From NCBI GenBank assembly GCA_031761405.1, contig JASEVX010000003.1, positions 110,313,543 through 110,377,542 of the forward strand: DNA of 64,000 nucleotides, read 5' to 3'. Within the stretch, counting starts at the first letter, position 1. Each line of letters begins with the position of its first letter. Below are positions 22,201 through 33,402 of the stretch, piece by piece. The stretch is from Serripes groenlandicus (taxonomy: Eukaryota; Mollusca; Bivalvia; Cardiida; Cardiidae). The position numbers and the translations under genes are program-made. Under the pieces are notes generated by a model. The model ran no database searches. It had not been told where the DNA came from and saw only the letters and a list, made by a program, of their open reading frames with translations.

Positions 22201-22530
22201 TACCATTGGTAATTTATATAACTGAAAATAAAGCCAAAGTCAAACAAACACATGGACTTTTTTTAGCAAACATTATAACAACACATCATAAGCTTCATCA
22301 TTTTCTTACAAAAACAAGTACTTACAAACTGGTCCTAGAAATTTACAATTTCTTTTTCCATTTCAATGTTGTTGGTTTGTTTTCATTTATGGTAAGTATG
22401 CAGGCCTCACTGAAATATAAAGAAAGAAACACTTACTGTAACAATAAGACCATTTGCTTTATAAACCGATATGGATCGAGTCTGGCGCTATTTAGTAGTA
22501 TGCCATGTGCTTAAAGTGAAGTCATGCAAT
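22201..22530. other. No gene recognised
   Basis: One plus frame (22206-22514) of about 100 codons, hydrophobic and AT-driven, without known motif. Confidence 0.4.
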
Positions 22531-22812
22531 CCTTTACATGCGGTAAATGACGAGTATAAACGAAAATGTATGAGTATAACCGATAGATGCCGTGTATAAC
22601 TGGTATACGTGTAGGACGAGAATAATGAGTAAATGATGAGTATAACGGGTATAATACGAGAATTACCGGTAAATGGCGAGTATAACAAAACAATGAAGAG
22701 CATTTTTGGTAAATAACTAAGGTACATGACGCGTATCATCGACAAGGTACGAGTATAACCGGTAAGTGACGATTATCATCGGTACATGACGAATACAGCC
22801 GGTAAATAATGA
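22531..22812. repeat. Degenerate 20-bp tandem repeat
   Basis: About 13 diverged copies of a unit near GGTAAATGACGAGTATAACC. The same unit is recognisable in each half of the 46-bp minisatellite 1.2 kb further on, so this looks like the ancestral, decayed form. Short minus-strand frames here are by-products. Confidence 0.75.
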
Positions 22813-22862
22813 TTCAAACACTATTGATAATTTCTCTTTTACACGCAAAGAGGGATGTGAGC

Positions 22863-22886
22863 GTGATATACTATACAGTATATCAC
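22863..22886. repeat. Short perfect hairpin
   Basis: GTGATATACT, loop ATAC, AGTATATCAC: a 10-bp perfect stem, AT-rich. Confidence 0.8.
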
Positions 22887-23504
22887 TCTAAACTTCCGGA
22901 ACTGTGTTTGGCTGTTGAAATCCCAGCCTGCATATGTTTTATACAGCGTTTCATAGTGTACATGTGTTTCTACGCTGGGCTTAACATTTCAGATGAAGTC
23001 ACGTGATGTAAACAAATCACTTCTCCATCCATTGTCACTGACTGTGTTTTTAATTCCACCACGGTTAATAAATGTTCTAGAGTATCAAGCAGATATGAAC
23101 ATGTTCTCTCCAACAGTACCATTAACGTTTCCAAGAATACAATGAATAAAACGGACAAAAACATGTGTTTGCCTGTTTTAGCGAGTCAAGATTGATCTCC
23201 GCGTTGCTATTTTTAGCTGTTGTCAAAATAAATGACATTTGTTGTATTGCAATCGTAACATATTTAATATGAATTAAATGTTCATATACTGTTCATAAAA
23301 CCGATTTCAAAATGCTTTGTTAGTTGAACAGGGGGGTAAATATAGAACAGCCAACACGTGATTCAATGTCATGTCAGGACAGAACATAGCTCCACCTCAG
23401 TTGTTTCCCTTTTAATAATTACGTATCATAATGGAAATATATTTCACGTTGTCTTATATCACGATTTGGCCTTCGTGAGTAATTACTACAAACTTGAACC
23501 CCAA
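22887..23504. other. No gene or repeat recognised
   Basis: A 64-codon minus frame (22970-23164) has no known motif. Confidence 0.4.
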
Positions 23505-23582
23505 ATGAGATTTTCTATTTTTTGACAAAATATGTTCAAAGTCGTCTGCTGCAGAATTGTCGTATGAGGGAAAGGGTTAAAG
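23505..23582 (+). repeat. Family B right-half fragment
   Basis: ATGAGATTTTCTATTTTTTG, ATGTTCAAAGTCGTCTGCTG and CGTATGAGGGAAAGGGTTAA: the right end, almost identical to the 56.4-kb copy, with no hairpin half. Confidence 0.85.
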
Positions 23583-24028
23583 GTAATGTTTAACCTTTTT
23601 TTCGTGTTGCATTCAGTATATGGCATTGAATGTCTAATTAATAATAACGTTGTATATATAGCCTGATAATTACTAGTTTTAAATACATATTTTACATTGT
23701 TGACAAAAATGCTCAAAGATTTAATATTATGTATTAATTTACTGAAAATATAATGTTTCCTGCAATAAATTGATTTACATTGTTCAAGTACATGGTATTG
23801 AATTATGAACCTACATTTATTTTCAAAATTAACACTTATAAACAACAAATCAAAATTATGCTGTCATATTCCGTAAAATAACATATAACTTGCAATATAA
23901 AAGAAAGGCCGACGTTGAGATTAGTTTTGGAAATCTATGTAATCTCTTTAAATGAAATCTTAATTATGGAATAGAAAGCGTTAAATGGAGAACATACTTA
24001 TAATAAGCGATTTCTCAATATTTTGACG
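23583..24028. other. No gene or repeat recognised
   Basis: AT-rich lead-in to the minisatellite. Confidence 0.4.
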
Positions 24029-26490
24029 ATTGTAACCGGGAATGACGAGTACATGTTTTACTAGTAAATGATGATTATAATCGGTAAATGACGAGTACAT
24101 GTTTTACTAATAAATGATGATTATACTCGGTAACTGACGAGTACATGTTTTACTAATAAATGATGATTATAATCGGTAAATGAAGAGTACATGTTTTACT
24201 AGTAAATGATGATTATAACCGGGAAATGACGAGTACATGTTTTACTAATAAATGATGATTATAATCGGTAACTGACGAGTACATGTTTTACTAATAAATG
24301 ATGATTATAATCCGTAAATGAAGAGAACATGTTTTACTAGTAAATGATGATTATAACCGGGAAATGACGAGTACATGTTTTACTAATAAATGATGATTAT
24401 AATCGGTAACTGACGAGTACATGTTTTACTAATAAATGATGATTATAATCGGTAAATGAAGAGTACATGTTTTACTAGTAAATGATGATTATAACCGGGA
24501 AATGACGAGTACATGTTTTACTAATAAATGATGATTATAATCGGTAACTGACGAGTACATGTTTTACTAATAAATGATGATTATAATCGGTAAATGAAGA
24601 GTACATGTTTTACTAGTGAATGATGATTATAACCGGGAAATGACGAGTACATGTTTTACTAGTAAATGATAATTATAACCGGGAAATGACGAGTACATGT
24701 TTTACTAGTAAATAATGATTATAACCGGGAAATGACGAGTACATGTTTTACTAGTATATGATAATTATAACCGGGAAATGACGAGTACATGTTTTACTAG
24801 TAAATGATGATTATAATCGGTAAATGACGAGTACATGTTTTACTAGTAAATGATGATTATAATCGGTAAATGACGAGTACATGTTTTAATAGTGAATGAT
24901 GATTATAATCTGTAAATGACTAGTACATGTTTTACTAGTGAATGATGATTATAATCTGTAAATGACGAGTACATGTTTTACTAGTGAATGATAATTATAA
25001 TCGGTAAATGACGAGTACATGTTTTACTAATAAATGATGATGATTATACTCGGTAACTGACGAGTACATGTTTTACTAATAAATGATGATTATAATCGGT
25101 AAATGACGAGTACATGTTTTACTAATAAATGATGATTATAATCGGTAAATGAAGAGTACATGTTTTACTAGTAAATGATGATTATAACCGGGAAATGACG
25201 AGTACATGTTTTACTAATAAATGATGATTATAATCGGTAACTGACGAGTACATGTTTTACTAATAAATGATGATTATAATCGGTAAATGAAGAGTACATG
25301 TTTTACTAGTAAATGATGATTATAACCGGGAAATGACGAGTACATGTTTTACTAGTAAATGATAATTATAACCGGGAAAGGACGAGTACATGTTTTACTA
25401 GTAAATGATGATTATAACCGGGAAATGACGAGTACATGTTTTACTAGTATATGATAATTATAACCGGGAAATGACGAGTACATGTTTTACTAATAAATGA
25501 TGATTATAACCGGGAAATGACGAGTACATGGTTTACTAGTATATGATAATTATAACCGGGAAATGACGAGTACATGTTTTACTAGTAAATGATGATTATA
25601 ATCGGTAACTGACGAGTACATGTTTTACTAGTAAATGATGATTATAATCGGTAAATGACGAGTACATGTTTTACTAGTGAATGATGATTATAATCTGTAA
25701 ATGACGAGTACATGTTTTACTAATTAATGATAATTATAATCGGTAAATGACGAGTACATGTTTTACTAATAAATGATGATTATAATCGGTAAACGAAGAG
25801 TACATGTTTTACTAGCAAATGATGATTATAATCGGTAAATGAAGAGTACATGTTTTACTAGTAAATGATGATTATACTCGGTAACTGACGAGTACATGTT
25901 TTACTAGTAAATGATGATTATAATCGGTAAATGAAGAGTACATGTTTTACTAGTGAATGATGATTATAATCGGTAAATGACGAGTACAGGTTTTACTAGT
26001 AAATGATGATTATAATCGGTAAATGAAGAGTACATGTTTTACTAGTAAATGATGATTATAATCGGTAAATGAAGAGTACATGTTTTACTAGTAAATGATG
26101 ATTATAATCGGTAAATGAAGAGTACATGTTTTACTAGTAAATGATGATTATAATCGGTAAATGAAGAGTACATGTTTTACTAGTGAATGATGATTATACT
26201 CGGTAACTGACGAGTACATGTTTTACTAGTAAATGATGATTATAATCGGTAAATGACGAGTACATGTTTTACTAGTAAATGATGATTATAATCGGTAAAT
26301 GAAGAGTACATGTTTTACTAGTGAATGATGATTATACTCGGTAACTGACGAATACATGTTTTACTAGTAAATGATGATTATAATCGGTAAATAAAGAGTA
26401 CATGTTTTACTAGTAAATGATGATTATAATCGGTAAATGATGAGTATAATCGGTAAAGGACAAATATTATCGGTAAATGAAGAGTATACG
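24029..26490. repeat. 46-bp minisatellite, about 53 units, with trimer higher order
   Basis: Unit AATGACGAGTACATGTTTTA + CTAGTAAATGATGATTATAA + TCGGTA. Variants (AATGACG/ACTGACG/AATGAAG; AATAAAT/AGTAAAT; TCGGTA/CCGGGA) recur in a fixed order of three from about 24087 to 24638, giving a 138-bp higher-order repeat present four times; a similar pattern returns near 25.05-25.33 kb. The last units revert to 20-bp monomers (GGTAAATGATGAGTATAATC). No coding potential. Confidence 0.97.
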
Positions 26491-26564
26491 TCTAAAGTAT
26501 GAATAGGAAGTGTATCCTGAGTGATCAGCCGTTATGTTATTCACACCAACAATGAAGGCCGGGA

Positions 26565-26660
26565 GAAGCAACAACTACATCTATGGCCCGACACGAGCTC
26601 GAATTCCAGCCTCCCGCTTATGAAGCGGCCGCTCTATCTACTAAACCACTGGAGTGTGTA
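26565..26660 (-). mobile_element. tRNA-derived SINE head, type 3, minus strand
   Basis: On the minus strand: CAGTGGTTTAGTAGATAGAG (A-box region), CGGCCGCTTCATAAGCGGGA, then GGAATTCGAGCTC as B box. Shares AGAGCGGCC and GCGGGAG with the 22.07-kb copy. It sits directly beyond the minisatellite. Confidence 0.6.
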
Positions 26661-27066
26661 TTTGATTGGAGGTATACTTCGTGAAATAAACCATATATAC
26701 TAAAGTCAGAAATAGACTAAATTAATTACTTTTTCCCCATTGTTTTATTGTCTTATCGATGCCTGCATGTATGTTCGTGTATGGTTACCATGAGCTGTTT
26801 ATGATTGAGCCGAAAATAAAATTACAGTTCTATTCTATTCATAAGGCAACTTCTTAGTCATCCTTTGTTTAACGAAAGGATAGAGACACACTATTTAAAA
26901 TATGTCATTTCGACTTCAAAAACGGCGCCTCTATATACATAAAAAATATCGATTCTTATTTCACAACTATCTTGTTGGAATTTGTGAGACTCCAATTTTA
27001 GTCGCATGGAATTGTCAATGTCTTTCACACGATCTAGACACTCTGTCAATTTAAAACCATTTAAAG
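26661..27066. other. No gene or repeat recognised
   Basis: AT-rich, nothing supported. Confidence 0.4.
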
Positions 27067-27278
27067 GCTTAACACTTCCTCACTTACATACATTTTCTGA
27101 AGTCTCTGCAGCAGACGTCTTTTGAAAACCGTGTGACAAAATAAAAATCTGCTCAAAATGAGCTTTTTCTTCTATTACCACAATGATTTCAAATCTCTTC
27201 AATAATCATATTTCCATGTATAGAGCGATTCTTTATTTGTACTGCTGTAGTGTTGCTGCATGTGGGAAGGAGTTAAAT
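27067..27278 (+). mobile_element. Family B MITE
   Basis: TTAACACTTCCTCACTTACA, CTGCAGCAGACGTCTTTTGA, hairpin TCTGCTCAAAATGAGCTTTTTC (degenerate stem), and right end TGCTGCATGTGGGAAGGAGT with TTAA. TTAA is present at both ends. Confidence 0.8.
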
Positions 27279-27923
27279 CGTATTATATTAGTGCGTTAAA
27301 GTTTGATATTACCATGGCGTCTATCTAACAGTACAGCGGCTAATCAAATCGTTCCTTTACCCCTAACGACATTTACATGCAACGTCGCACAACTTCATAT
27401 GCGTATATAACACTGTTCTAAATATGGGAGTATAGTGCATTTACTGTTTAGTTTTATTTGGTATTAAACATTAACTCTAGAGAATAAAATAACGAATATT
27501 AATGAAAATTCTGCGGGAATATTTTAATAGTCATAACAACGTTTATAACCTCCTAAACATTCATCAGAGATATTTTGTTTTTCTCGCAAAATGGCTGTAT
27601 GCACAGAGGAAGAAGAGAGCCTTTTTTTGAAGAGTTATATATTCCGACCACCTTTTCTTACGGCTCAGTTACCGGGTAAGCTACCCTTAGCCGTCAGTAT
27701 AATACCCGTGGAACCAGATCTGTCTCAGCATCAATATTAAGGATCCTTATCGACGCTGCTTCACAAAAGTTTCTTTAAACATTCTATGAATACTGATAAA
27801 TGTAATTAGCAAACAGTGCAGAATCAGTTCATACTGCGTATATGCGCTGACTGATTTAATCTGTACACTTATCTCAAATGTCTTCCGGTAGGTTCATGCG
27901 GAGCGCCTCTCTGCAAAGATAAG
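27279..27923. other. No gene or repeat recognised
   Basis: Contains CTTACGGCTCAGTTACCGGG and CTACCCTTAGCCG, a weak imperfect inverted pair near 27658-27695. Confidence 0.35.
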
Positions 27924-28150
27924 GAATCCGCTGTGGTCGAGTGGTTAGCGTCGGGGATTTCGTAACCGGGTGTCCCGGGTTCGATCCCCAGTCGCGGCAC
28001 TACGGTCATGGTGGAGTGCCCTTGGGCAAGGCACATTTTCTAGCCTAGTACTGGTTTGTTTACCCAGGGATCATGAATAATTAAATTTAATTGCGCGCTA
28101 AATGACCTTAGCTGTCGATGCGCCATAAAACAATATACATTCATACATTC
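27924..28150 (+). mobile_element. tRNA-derived SINE, type 2, best-preserved head
   Basis: A box GTGGTCGAGTGGTTAGCGTC, B box CGGGTTCGATCCCCAG (about 27977-27992), then body GTGGAGTGCCCTTGGGCAAG with GCACATTTT, GTACTGGTTTGTTTACCCAG and a CATTCATACATTCATTC tail. The head has the spacing of a class II tRNA but lacks a matching acceptor stem, so it is a SINE and not a tRNA gene. Confidence 0.8.
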
Positions 28151-28835
28151 ATTCTTGATCAAACTGCATGCTTGTTTTAGTCAGTTCTTCGACGTAGTCG
28201 TTCTATAGAGGTTCCATTGAGGCTTGTTAAACTCTATGACAATCAGAGAAGATCCTGATCTGATCCTGCACGAGACTTATTTGTATCTTCACTGGCTGCC
28301 AAGACGACAAGCCGGATTTCGTATGACCTGATCAATTGCATCTCACACCCACATTATCTTGTCCTTTTGAACTGTCCTTGCAACTGGTTTAATCACAATT
28401 TGTGTGTGGACCGATCTTGAACATAGCATGAGCCAATCCATAGAAAAAGATAATAGTTGACTTTTGTGAATAGTGTAGATCTAGTGCAGCATGTGCATTC
28501 GATGCATCTGCTCAAGGTCTACACCGTTCACATATTACTTACGCAATATTGTTAGAAGATTTAGTGAACTTGTGTATATTTATGGTAAGAATGACGGCGT
28601 GATCTTAACCGGCACTGTTCAGAAATACCAATGTATACAGTTTTACATGGACGGGTTCATTAACGAAAGAATCTCGTTAAGCATCAAAAGCTACGTAAAC
28701 AACAATGTACACTAATAGTTACCCATAAGAATGTGCTGGCTGATCATGGTCTGTGTTTCCGATAATGCGGTATAGTGTTGTGTAAACTAATTTAACTACT
28801 GTATTTTTTGTACAATTTTAGTTCTTTATTTACAC
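28151..28835. other. No gene recognised; old repeat similarity
   Basis: About 28470-28660 resembles 540-710. A plus frame at 28491-28715 (74 codons) lies in that repeat-like part, so I do not call it a gene. Confidence 0.35.
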
Positions 28836-29190
28836 TTAAAGGTGCTGAATTCCAGATTATAGATAGTATAGTCAAAGGTTTAAAACTGTTCAAAAGTTGT
28901 CTTGAAATATTAATATCTTAATTCTGGGATAACAAAATATTAATATTTTCACTTACCAGTACAATAAACATCTAAATATTGAACGTTTATGCTTCATTTT
29001 TACTGGGTAGACATACCCAGTAAACCAAAATTTGTACATGTTCATGACTTTCAATTTACTTTTTTTCAACATTTACTGCCAAAATAGTTTAGAACTATTT
29101 ATTACCTATTTTGTTGTCACTATCAGCCATATTTGCAGAAATTTCAACATTTCAAAATTGTGATCTCCATCTGGATTTCAATACCTTTAA
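28836..29190. mobile_element. Family E: TTAA-flanked MITE with central hairpin
   Basis: TTAA at 28836-28839 and 29187-29190 flank inverted ends AGGTGCTGAATTCCAGAT and (complement) AGGTATTGAAATCCAGAT. The middle has a perfect hairpin TTACTGGGTA-GACA-TACCCAGTAA at 29000-29023. No coding frame. TTAA target sites are typical of piggyBac-type transposases, which would have to act in trans. Confidence 0.8.
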
Positions 29191-29244
29191 GAAATAGCTT
29201 GTATTCTGTAAAGTAAGATAAGATGCTACTGGTTACCCATTTGG

Positions 29245-29365
29245 TTACCAAAGGCAATTTAAGGCTTTTACAAACAATGCAGATTCATGTGAGACAGCGC
29301 ATACTGAGCTGCCTCTCCTGAAATCAGCATTGTTTGTCGCTTAGACATTAAAATTAATGGAAGAT
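29245..29365. mobile_element. Family D MITE, partial
   Basis: AAACAATGCAGATTCATGTG, hairpin region GAGACAGCGCATACTGAGCT, TCTCCTGAAATCAGCATTGT and TTGTCGCTTAGACATTAAAA match the hairpin half of family D. Outer CTCTTTCAGCGCC ends were not found. Confidence 0.7.
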
Positions 29366-29913
29366 TCGACTTTTCGAAATTTGGCAATGAAAGATTGAAA
29401 GTCGTGCATATATACGCACACGGGATTAGAGATAGGATTATATGACACGTATCCAAAACTCGTTACAAGGACGATTTAAATTCTTGTCAAATCGGAATAA
29501 CTGCTGGCTTTCATTTCCATTACAAATCTTTTAATTCTGGAATGTGGTCCTTCAATTTAAGCGCTTCAAGATTGAAATTTGATTAGTTAAATTTGGACCC
29601 GGTGCCAATACAGATTATTTCTGGTCCTCGCTGTTTTCTCGTTGTCGCAAGGAAAGGGGACTGTTAAAGTCGTAAACTAACGCGACATAATGTGATCTTC
29701 AACACTCGTATATGCTCTGATAACGTATGATTATATTGCTGTTTCTTAACGTATATTATCATTTAATTGTTTGTATGTGTATGTTATGTTATGTTTTTAT
29801 GTATTATGTCTGTCTTTGTCATATAATTGTTTGGTAAATGGCCAAAGGCTAACATATTGCTGATTACCAATACATTTGAAATTTGAAACAAATGTGTTGT
29901 TTGATGACGTATG
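29366..29913. other. No gene or repeat recognised
   Basis: Contains TATGTTATGTTATG-type simple sequence near 29780. Confidence 0.4.
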
Positions 29914-30142
29914 TCGAGGGCTTGGCGTGAAACGGTTATAACTAAAAACCTATTTTGAAATCTCTGGTTTAGGGGCAATTTTGACCCCTTTGTAAACAAT
30001 GGAAATTTAGGTGCCATTGCTCAGAACGAGCAATGGCACCTAAATTTCCATTGTTTACCAAAACAAAAAAAGATTTTAGACTGTATGGCGAGGTGATTAA
30101 CCTTGGTAAAAAAATATATTTTAGTTCACGCCAAGCCCTCGA
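29914..30142 (+). mobile_element. Family C MITE, right end shortened
   Basis: Left TCGAGGGCTTGGCGTGAAAC. Central hairpin arms are extended: AAATTTAGGTGCCATTGCTC pairs with GAGCAATGGCACCTAAATTT around AGAAC. At the right end the ACAACCGTTT of other copies is deleted (TTTTAGTTCACGCCAAGCCC). Confidence 0.9.
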
Positions 30143-30220
30143 TATCCTCAATTTGTTTGTTCGTTTTAATGGTGTATAGCGCCGCCTACAGCATTATCCC
30201 AGATAAATCACGGCGTTTCC

Positions 30221-30450
30221 TGTTTAACTCTCCCCCTATATACACATATTATAACGCCTATGTAGCAGACGACTTTTGAAACCATTATGGCTAAAGGAAA
30301 AGTTGTTTATGAGCATTTTTTTTCCATTTGCTATAATGATTTCATCTATATTCAATAACAATATTTCCATTTAAAGATATTCCCTATAGTTTGGCCTTGG
30401 TGTATTTAAACTCGTCTGCTGCATATTTGTTGTACGTGTGAAAGGATTTA
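30221..30450 (+). mobile_element. Family B MITE
   Basis: TTTAACTCTCCCCCTATATA, GTAGCAGACGACTTTTGAAA, TATGGCTAAAGGAAAAGTTG, TTTTTTTTCCATTTGCTATA, and right AAACTCGTCTGCTGCATATT with GTGTGAAAGGATTT. The hairpin tip is lost. Confidence 0.75.
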
Positions 30451-30587
30451 GTTGTCAGTTCTACTGGTCCATTCATCCTGACACCATTGAGACAGTTGTA
30501 ATACTAGCCATTACTACCATTTATAAAGTATTTAGAATGACCCTGGTGAGTATCGAACCCGAAATGATATTAAACATGTATTCCAAA

Positions 30588-30837
30588 CCTACGAGAAAAC
30601 CAACATTATGGACCCTGTGTAAAGTATCGACCTGGATCAGCCTAAGCATGCCGCGCAGGCTTACCCGGACAGACTTGTTTCACCTCCTGTGGATGTTCTG
30701 TTTCAGGAATCATTACACTATAACTCTATCCTCCTGAGACGGAATGTGTCGGCCCGAATTAGCGGACTGCGCAGACTGATCTCGGTCCATACATTACGCA
30801 GAGTCCATAATGTTGGTTTTCTCGTGGAACGGCTCGT
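30588..30837. mobile_element. Family A MITE, near full length
   Basis: Left CCTACGAGAAAACCAACATT, right TTTTCTCGTGGAACGGCTCG. Central CAGGAATCATTACACTATAA and CCTGAGACGGAATGTGTCGG are clear. Confidence 0.9.
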
Positions 30838-31763
30838 ACATATTATACATCGACAAGCGATGATCCAGATCTGCCTGTTCGCCAGAATAAGAATTTAGCC
30901 AGTTCGAAATTTAGCCGGCACGATTAATCTAGATCTCTGACGAACAGTTTTAACTGAAAACAGCCTCAACGAGCAGGCACATCGATCGTGCATGCGTATT
31001 TGTCATTAATTCTGAAACCACAGAGGATGGGTTTTGTATGACATTTCCCATTGCCCATTGCTTGCACATCCATTAAAGCCATGCAACGGGGTGACGTTAC
31101 TTGAAACGTTGCTGAAGACATGCACCGTTGGATTAAGTATTCATGAGTCATTAAACTAGACCTACTATCAAAGCAGTGACTATGAATGACGCTTAATGTT
31201 TCAAACAAAGTTATTCTGATGGGTATATATTAAGAAGGAGGCAACGATCAATAATTTCCAAGTTCTCTTATACTATTTAATGAACATGCTTTGTAATAAT
31301 AATATCAACCATATGGTGTGAAAAAGATTGTGAATGCTTCAATCGAATAATGTTAACATATTGATTATGAAGACATTCCTGTGACAATTCCCTTCGGCAT
31401 AAACACGAGGAAATTAGTATCTTCTAGCAAAAGGTTCAATTAAAGTGAAAATAAATTACAGTGTAATTACTGAGACAAAAGACACAAATGGTGCTAGGGG
31501 AAGCAACACAAACGTCCCTTCATTATCCCCGACCATTGACATTTCATTTTTAGAAAACTCATCTACTTTCAATTAAAAATAACGATTTTGTATAATAATT
31601 TTGAAATATAAAATAGCGGACACTGTGTATTACACTGGTATCAATATAGGATTAAAAAAAAGCCCCCAGTTAATTCATTCAGTTCAAAAAGCCTGATATT
31701 TTATGTTCATTAGTTACTGTTGCTTAACAGGTATTGTTGTTTCTCCATGAAGGCATTTCATAA
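30838..31763. other. No gene or repeat recognised
   Basis: About 0.9 kb; an 80-codon minus frame (30966-31208) has no known motif. Confidence 0.45.
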
Positions 31764-31873
31764 CCATATATAGGCGTCGTTTCAAAAAAGGCATACATTA
31801 TCTGTATTCGCAACATGGCCATATATAGGTGTCGTATCAAAGAAGACATACATTATCTGCATTCCCAATGCAC
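31764..31873. repeat. 55-bp tandem duplication
   Basis: CCATATATAGGCGTCGTTTC...CATACATTATCTG followed 55 bp later by CCATATATAGGTGTCGTATC...CATACATTATCTG. Two copies, a few differences. Confidence 0.85.
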
Positions 31874-31969
31874 ATGGTCCTTACGTCATATGCCCATCGT
31901 TACCTGGGCGATCATCTATAATCCTTAACTTCTATAACAGTGCGGAAAAGTAATAGCCTAATGCTACCT

Positions 31970-32215
31970 TTAACCTTTTTCCCACATACAGACGCTTTCT
32001 GACGAGACTGTAGCAGACGACTTTTGAAAATATTGTGACAAAAGAAGAAATTTCTCAGAAGGAGCAATTTCCACATTTGTCATAATGTTTTCAATTTTAT
32101 TCAATAAATACACTTTACTTATAAAGATTTTCAATGCTTTTGCCCTTGATGTTTTTAAACTCGTCTGCTGCAATTTCGTTGACGCCGCGTGGAAGCGCGG
32201 CGTCAGTATGGGATA
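31970..32215 (+). mobile_element. Family B MITE with GC-rich hairpin at right end
   Basis: TTTAACCTTTTTCCCACATA, GTAGCAGACGACTTTTGAAA, TTGTGACAAAAGAAGAAATT, TTTAAACTCGTCTGCTGCAA. After TTTCGTT the usual end is replaced by a GC-rich hairpin at 32181-32204, then GTATGGGATAGGTTTTAA resembles the terminal GGGAAAGGGTTAA. Confidence 0.8.
32181..32204. repeat. GC-rich perfect hairpin
   Basis: GACGCCGCG, loop TGGAAG, CGCGGCGTC: a 9-bp stem, far richer in GC than anything around it. Confidence 0.9.
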
Positions 32216-32689
32216 GGTTTTAATTTTGTATCATGGGGTGACGTAATCGAAAAGGGAGCAACCAACAAATATTACTGTAAAGAAAAACTCTGTAATATGT
32301 TTGAAAAAACAGCCTTTATGATTGAATAAATTTATTAACTGATTTAAGAAACAACAAGATACAAACTATGTACATCGTTTACCGTTGTTACAAAACTTTA
32401 GACACATTTTAATTGTTTTCAATAACTGTTCCCCAACTAACTAGGCTAAGCTTTAAGAAAATAGAAATATGTAACGTTACGATACAAACACATTGTTTAA
32501 TGCACACAGAGAAGTACATACTATTGTCTTGTTCATATGCCAGATTTCAGAGAAACAAAAACTAATGGAAGATGTAGCATGAATGTCATCAAAAATAGCA
32601 ACGCCATGCGAACACTGCAAATCGGATATTCGAGACGTGCATGAATTCAGATCCGTCTGCGTATGTGCGTACTCTTATCAGGATAAATT
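32216..32689. other. No gene or repeat recognised
   Basis: AT-rich, nothing supported. Confidence 0.4.
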
Positions 32690-32917
32690 AGCCGTCCCGC
32701 GAGAAAACCAACAATATGGCCTCTGCTTAATGTATTGACCCAAATCAGCCTGCGCAGTCAGCATTGACTGGTCCGGGCCGACACATTCCGTCTCAGGGGA
32801 TAGAGGTATAGAGAAATAATTCCTGAAACAGAAAAAACACACGAGGCGAAAAGTGTACTTCCGGGTTAGCCTGCGCGGCATGCTTAGGTCCACAATGTTG
32901 GTTTTCTCGCGGGACGT
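32690..32917. mobile_element. Family A MITE, first of a tandem pair
   Basis: Left AGCCGTCCCGCGAGAAAACC, right GGTTTTCTCGCGGGACGT. The stretch between GCATGCTTAGG and TCCACAATG (CTGATCCGGGTCGATACT and following) is deleted relative to 33.1 kb. Confidence 0.9.
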
Positions 32918-32936
32918 GAGGCTGCGGCGATAGACA

Positions 32937-33162
32937 TCTGCGTAATGTATCGACCAGATCAGCCTGCGCTGTCCGCGCAGACTGATCCGGCCGACACATT
33001 CCGTCTAAGTGGGACATATGTATAGAGTAGTTATTCCTGAAACAGAAAATCCACAGGAGGCGAAATGTGTCTATCCGAGTAAGCCTGTGCGGCATGCTTA
33101 GGCCGATCCGGGTCGATACTTTACGCAGATTCCACAATGTTGGTTTTCTCGCGGGACGGCTC
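32937..33162. mobile_element. Family A MITE, second of a tandem pair
   Basis: Starts at ATCTGCGTAATGTATCGACC without its left inverted end and runs to GGTTTTCTCGCGGGACGGCT. Inner blocks CAGCCTGCGCTGTCCGCGCA and CAGAAAATCCACAGGAGGCG are preserved. Same orientation as the first copy. Confidence 0.9.
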
Positions 33163-33210
33163 ATATATCCTGATAAGAGTACGAGTACGCAATTTAATCG
33201 TTATTGTCAT

Positions 33211-33402
33211 TTACCCTTTCCCTCATACAGACGACACATCACGCCAATGCAGCAGATTTTCTTTTCAAAACCTTGTGACATAAGGAGAAACTGCACATGA
33301 TGAGCATTTTCCCCTTTAACCGCAATGTTTTCAACTCTATTACATTTATAAAGAACGTTAAGTGGTATCGGCTGCAGCTTGGCTGTGTGTGCGAAATGAT
33401 TA
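33211..33402 (+). mobile_element. Family B MITE
   Basis: TTTACCCTTTCCCTCATACA with GACG, AATGCAGCAGATTTTCTTTT, GACATAAGGAGAAACTGCAC, ATGATGAGCATTTTCCCCTT, then CGGCTGCAGCTTGG and GCGAAATGATTAA. The right half is shortened. Confidence 0.75.

Noticed and set aside
24029..26490. CRISPR-like array
   Set aside because: Units are contiguous with no unique spacers, and the surrounding DNA is clearly eukaryotic. It is a minisatellite.
27924..27992. Genuine tRNA gene
   Set aside because: A and B boxes are good, but there is no matching acceptor stem and the unit continues into a SINE body shared with 19.8 kb.
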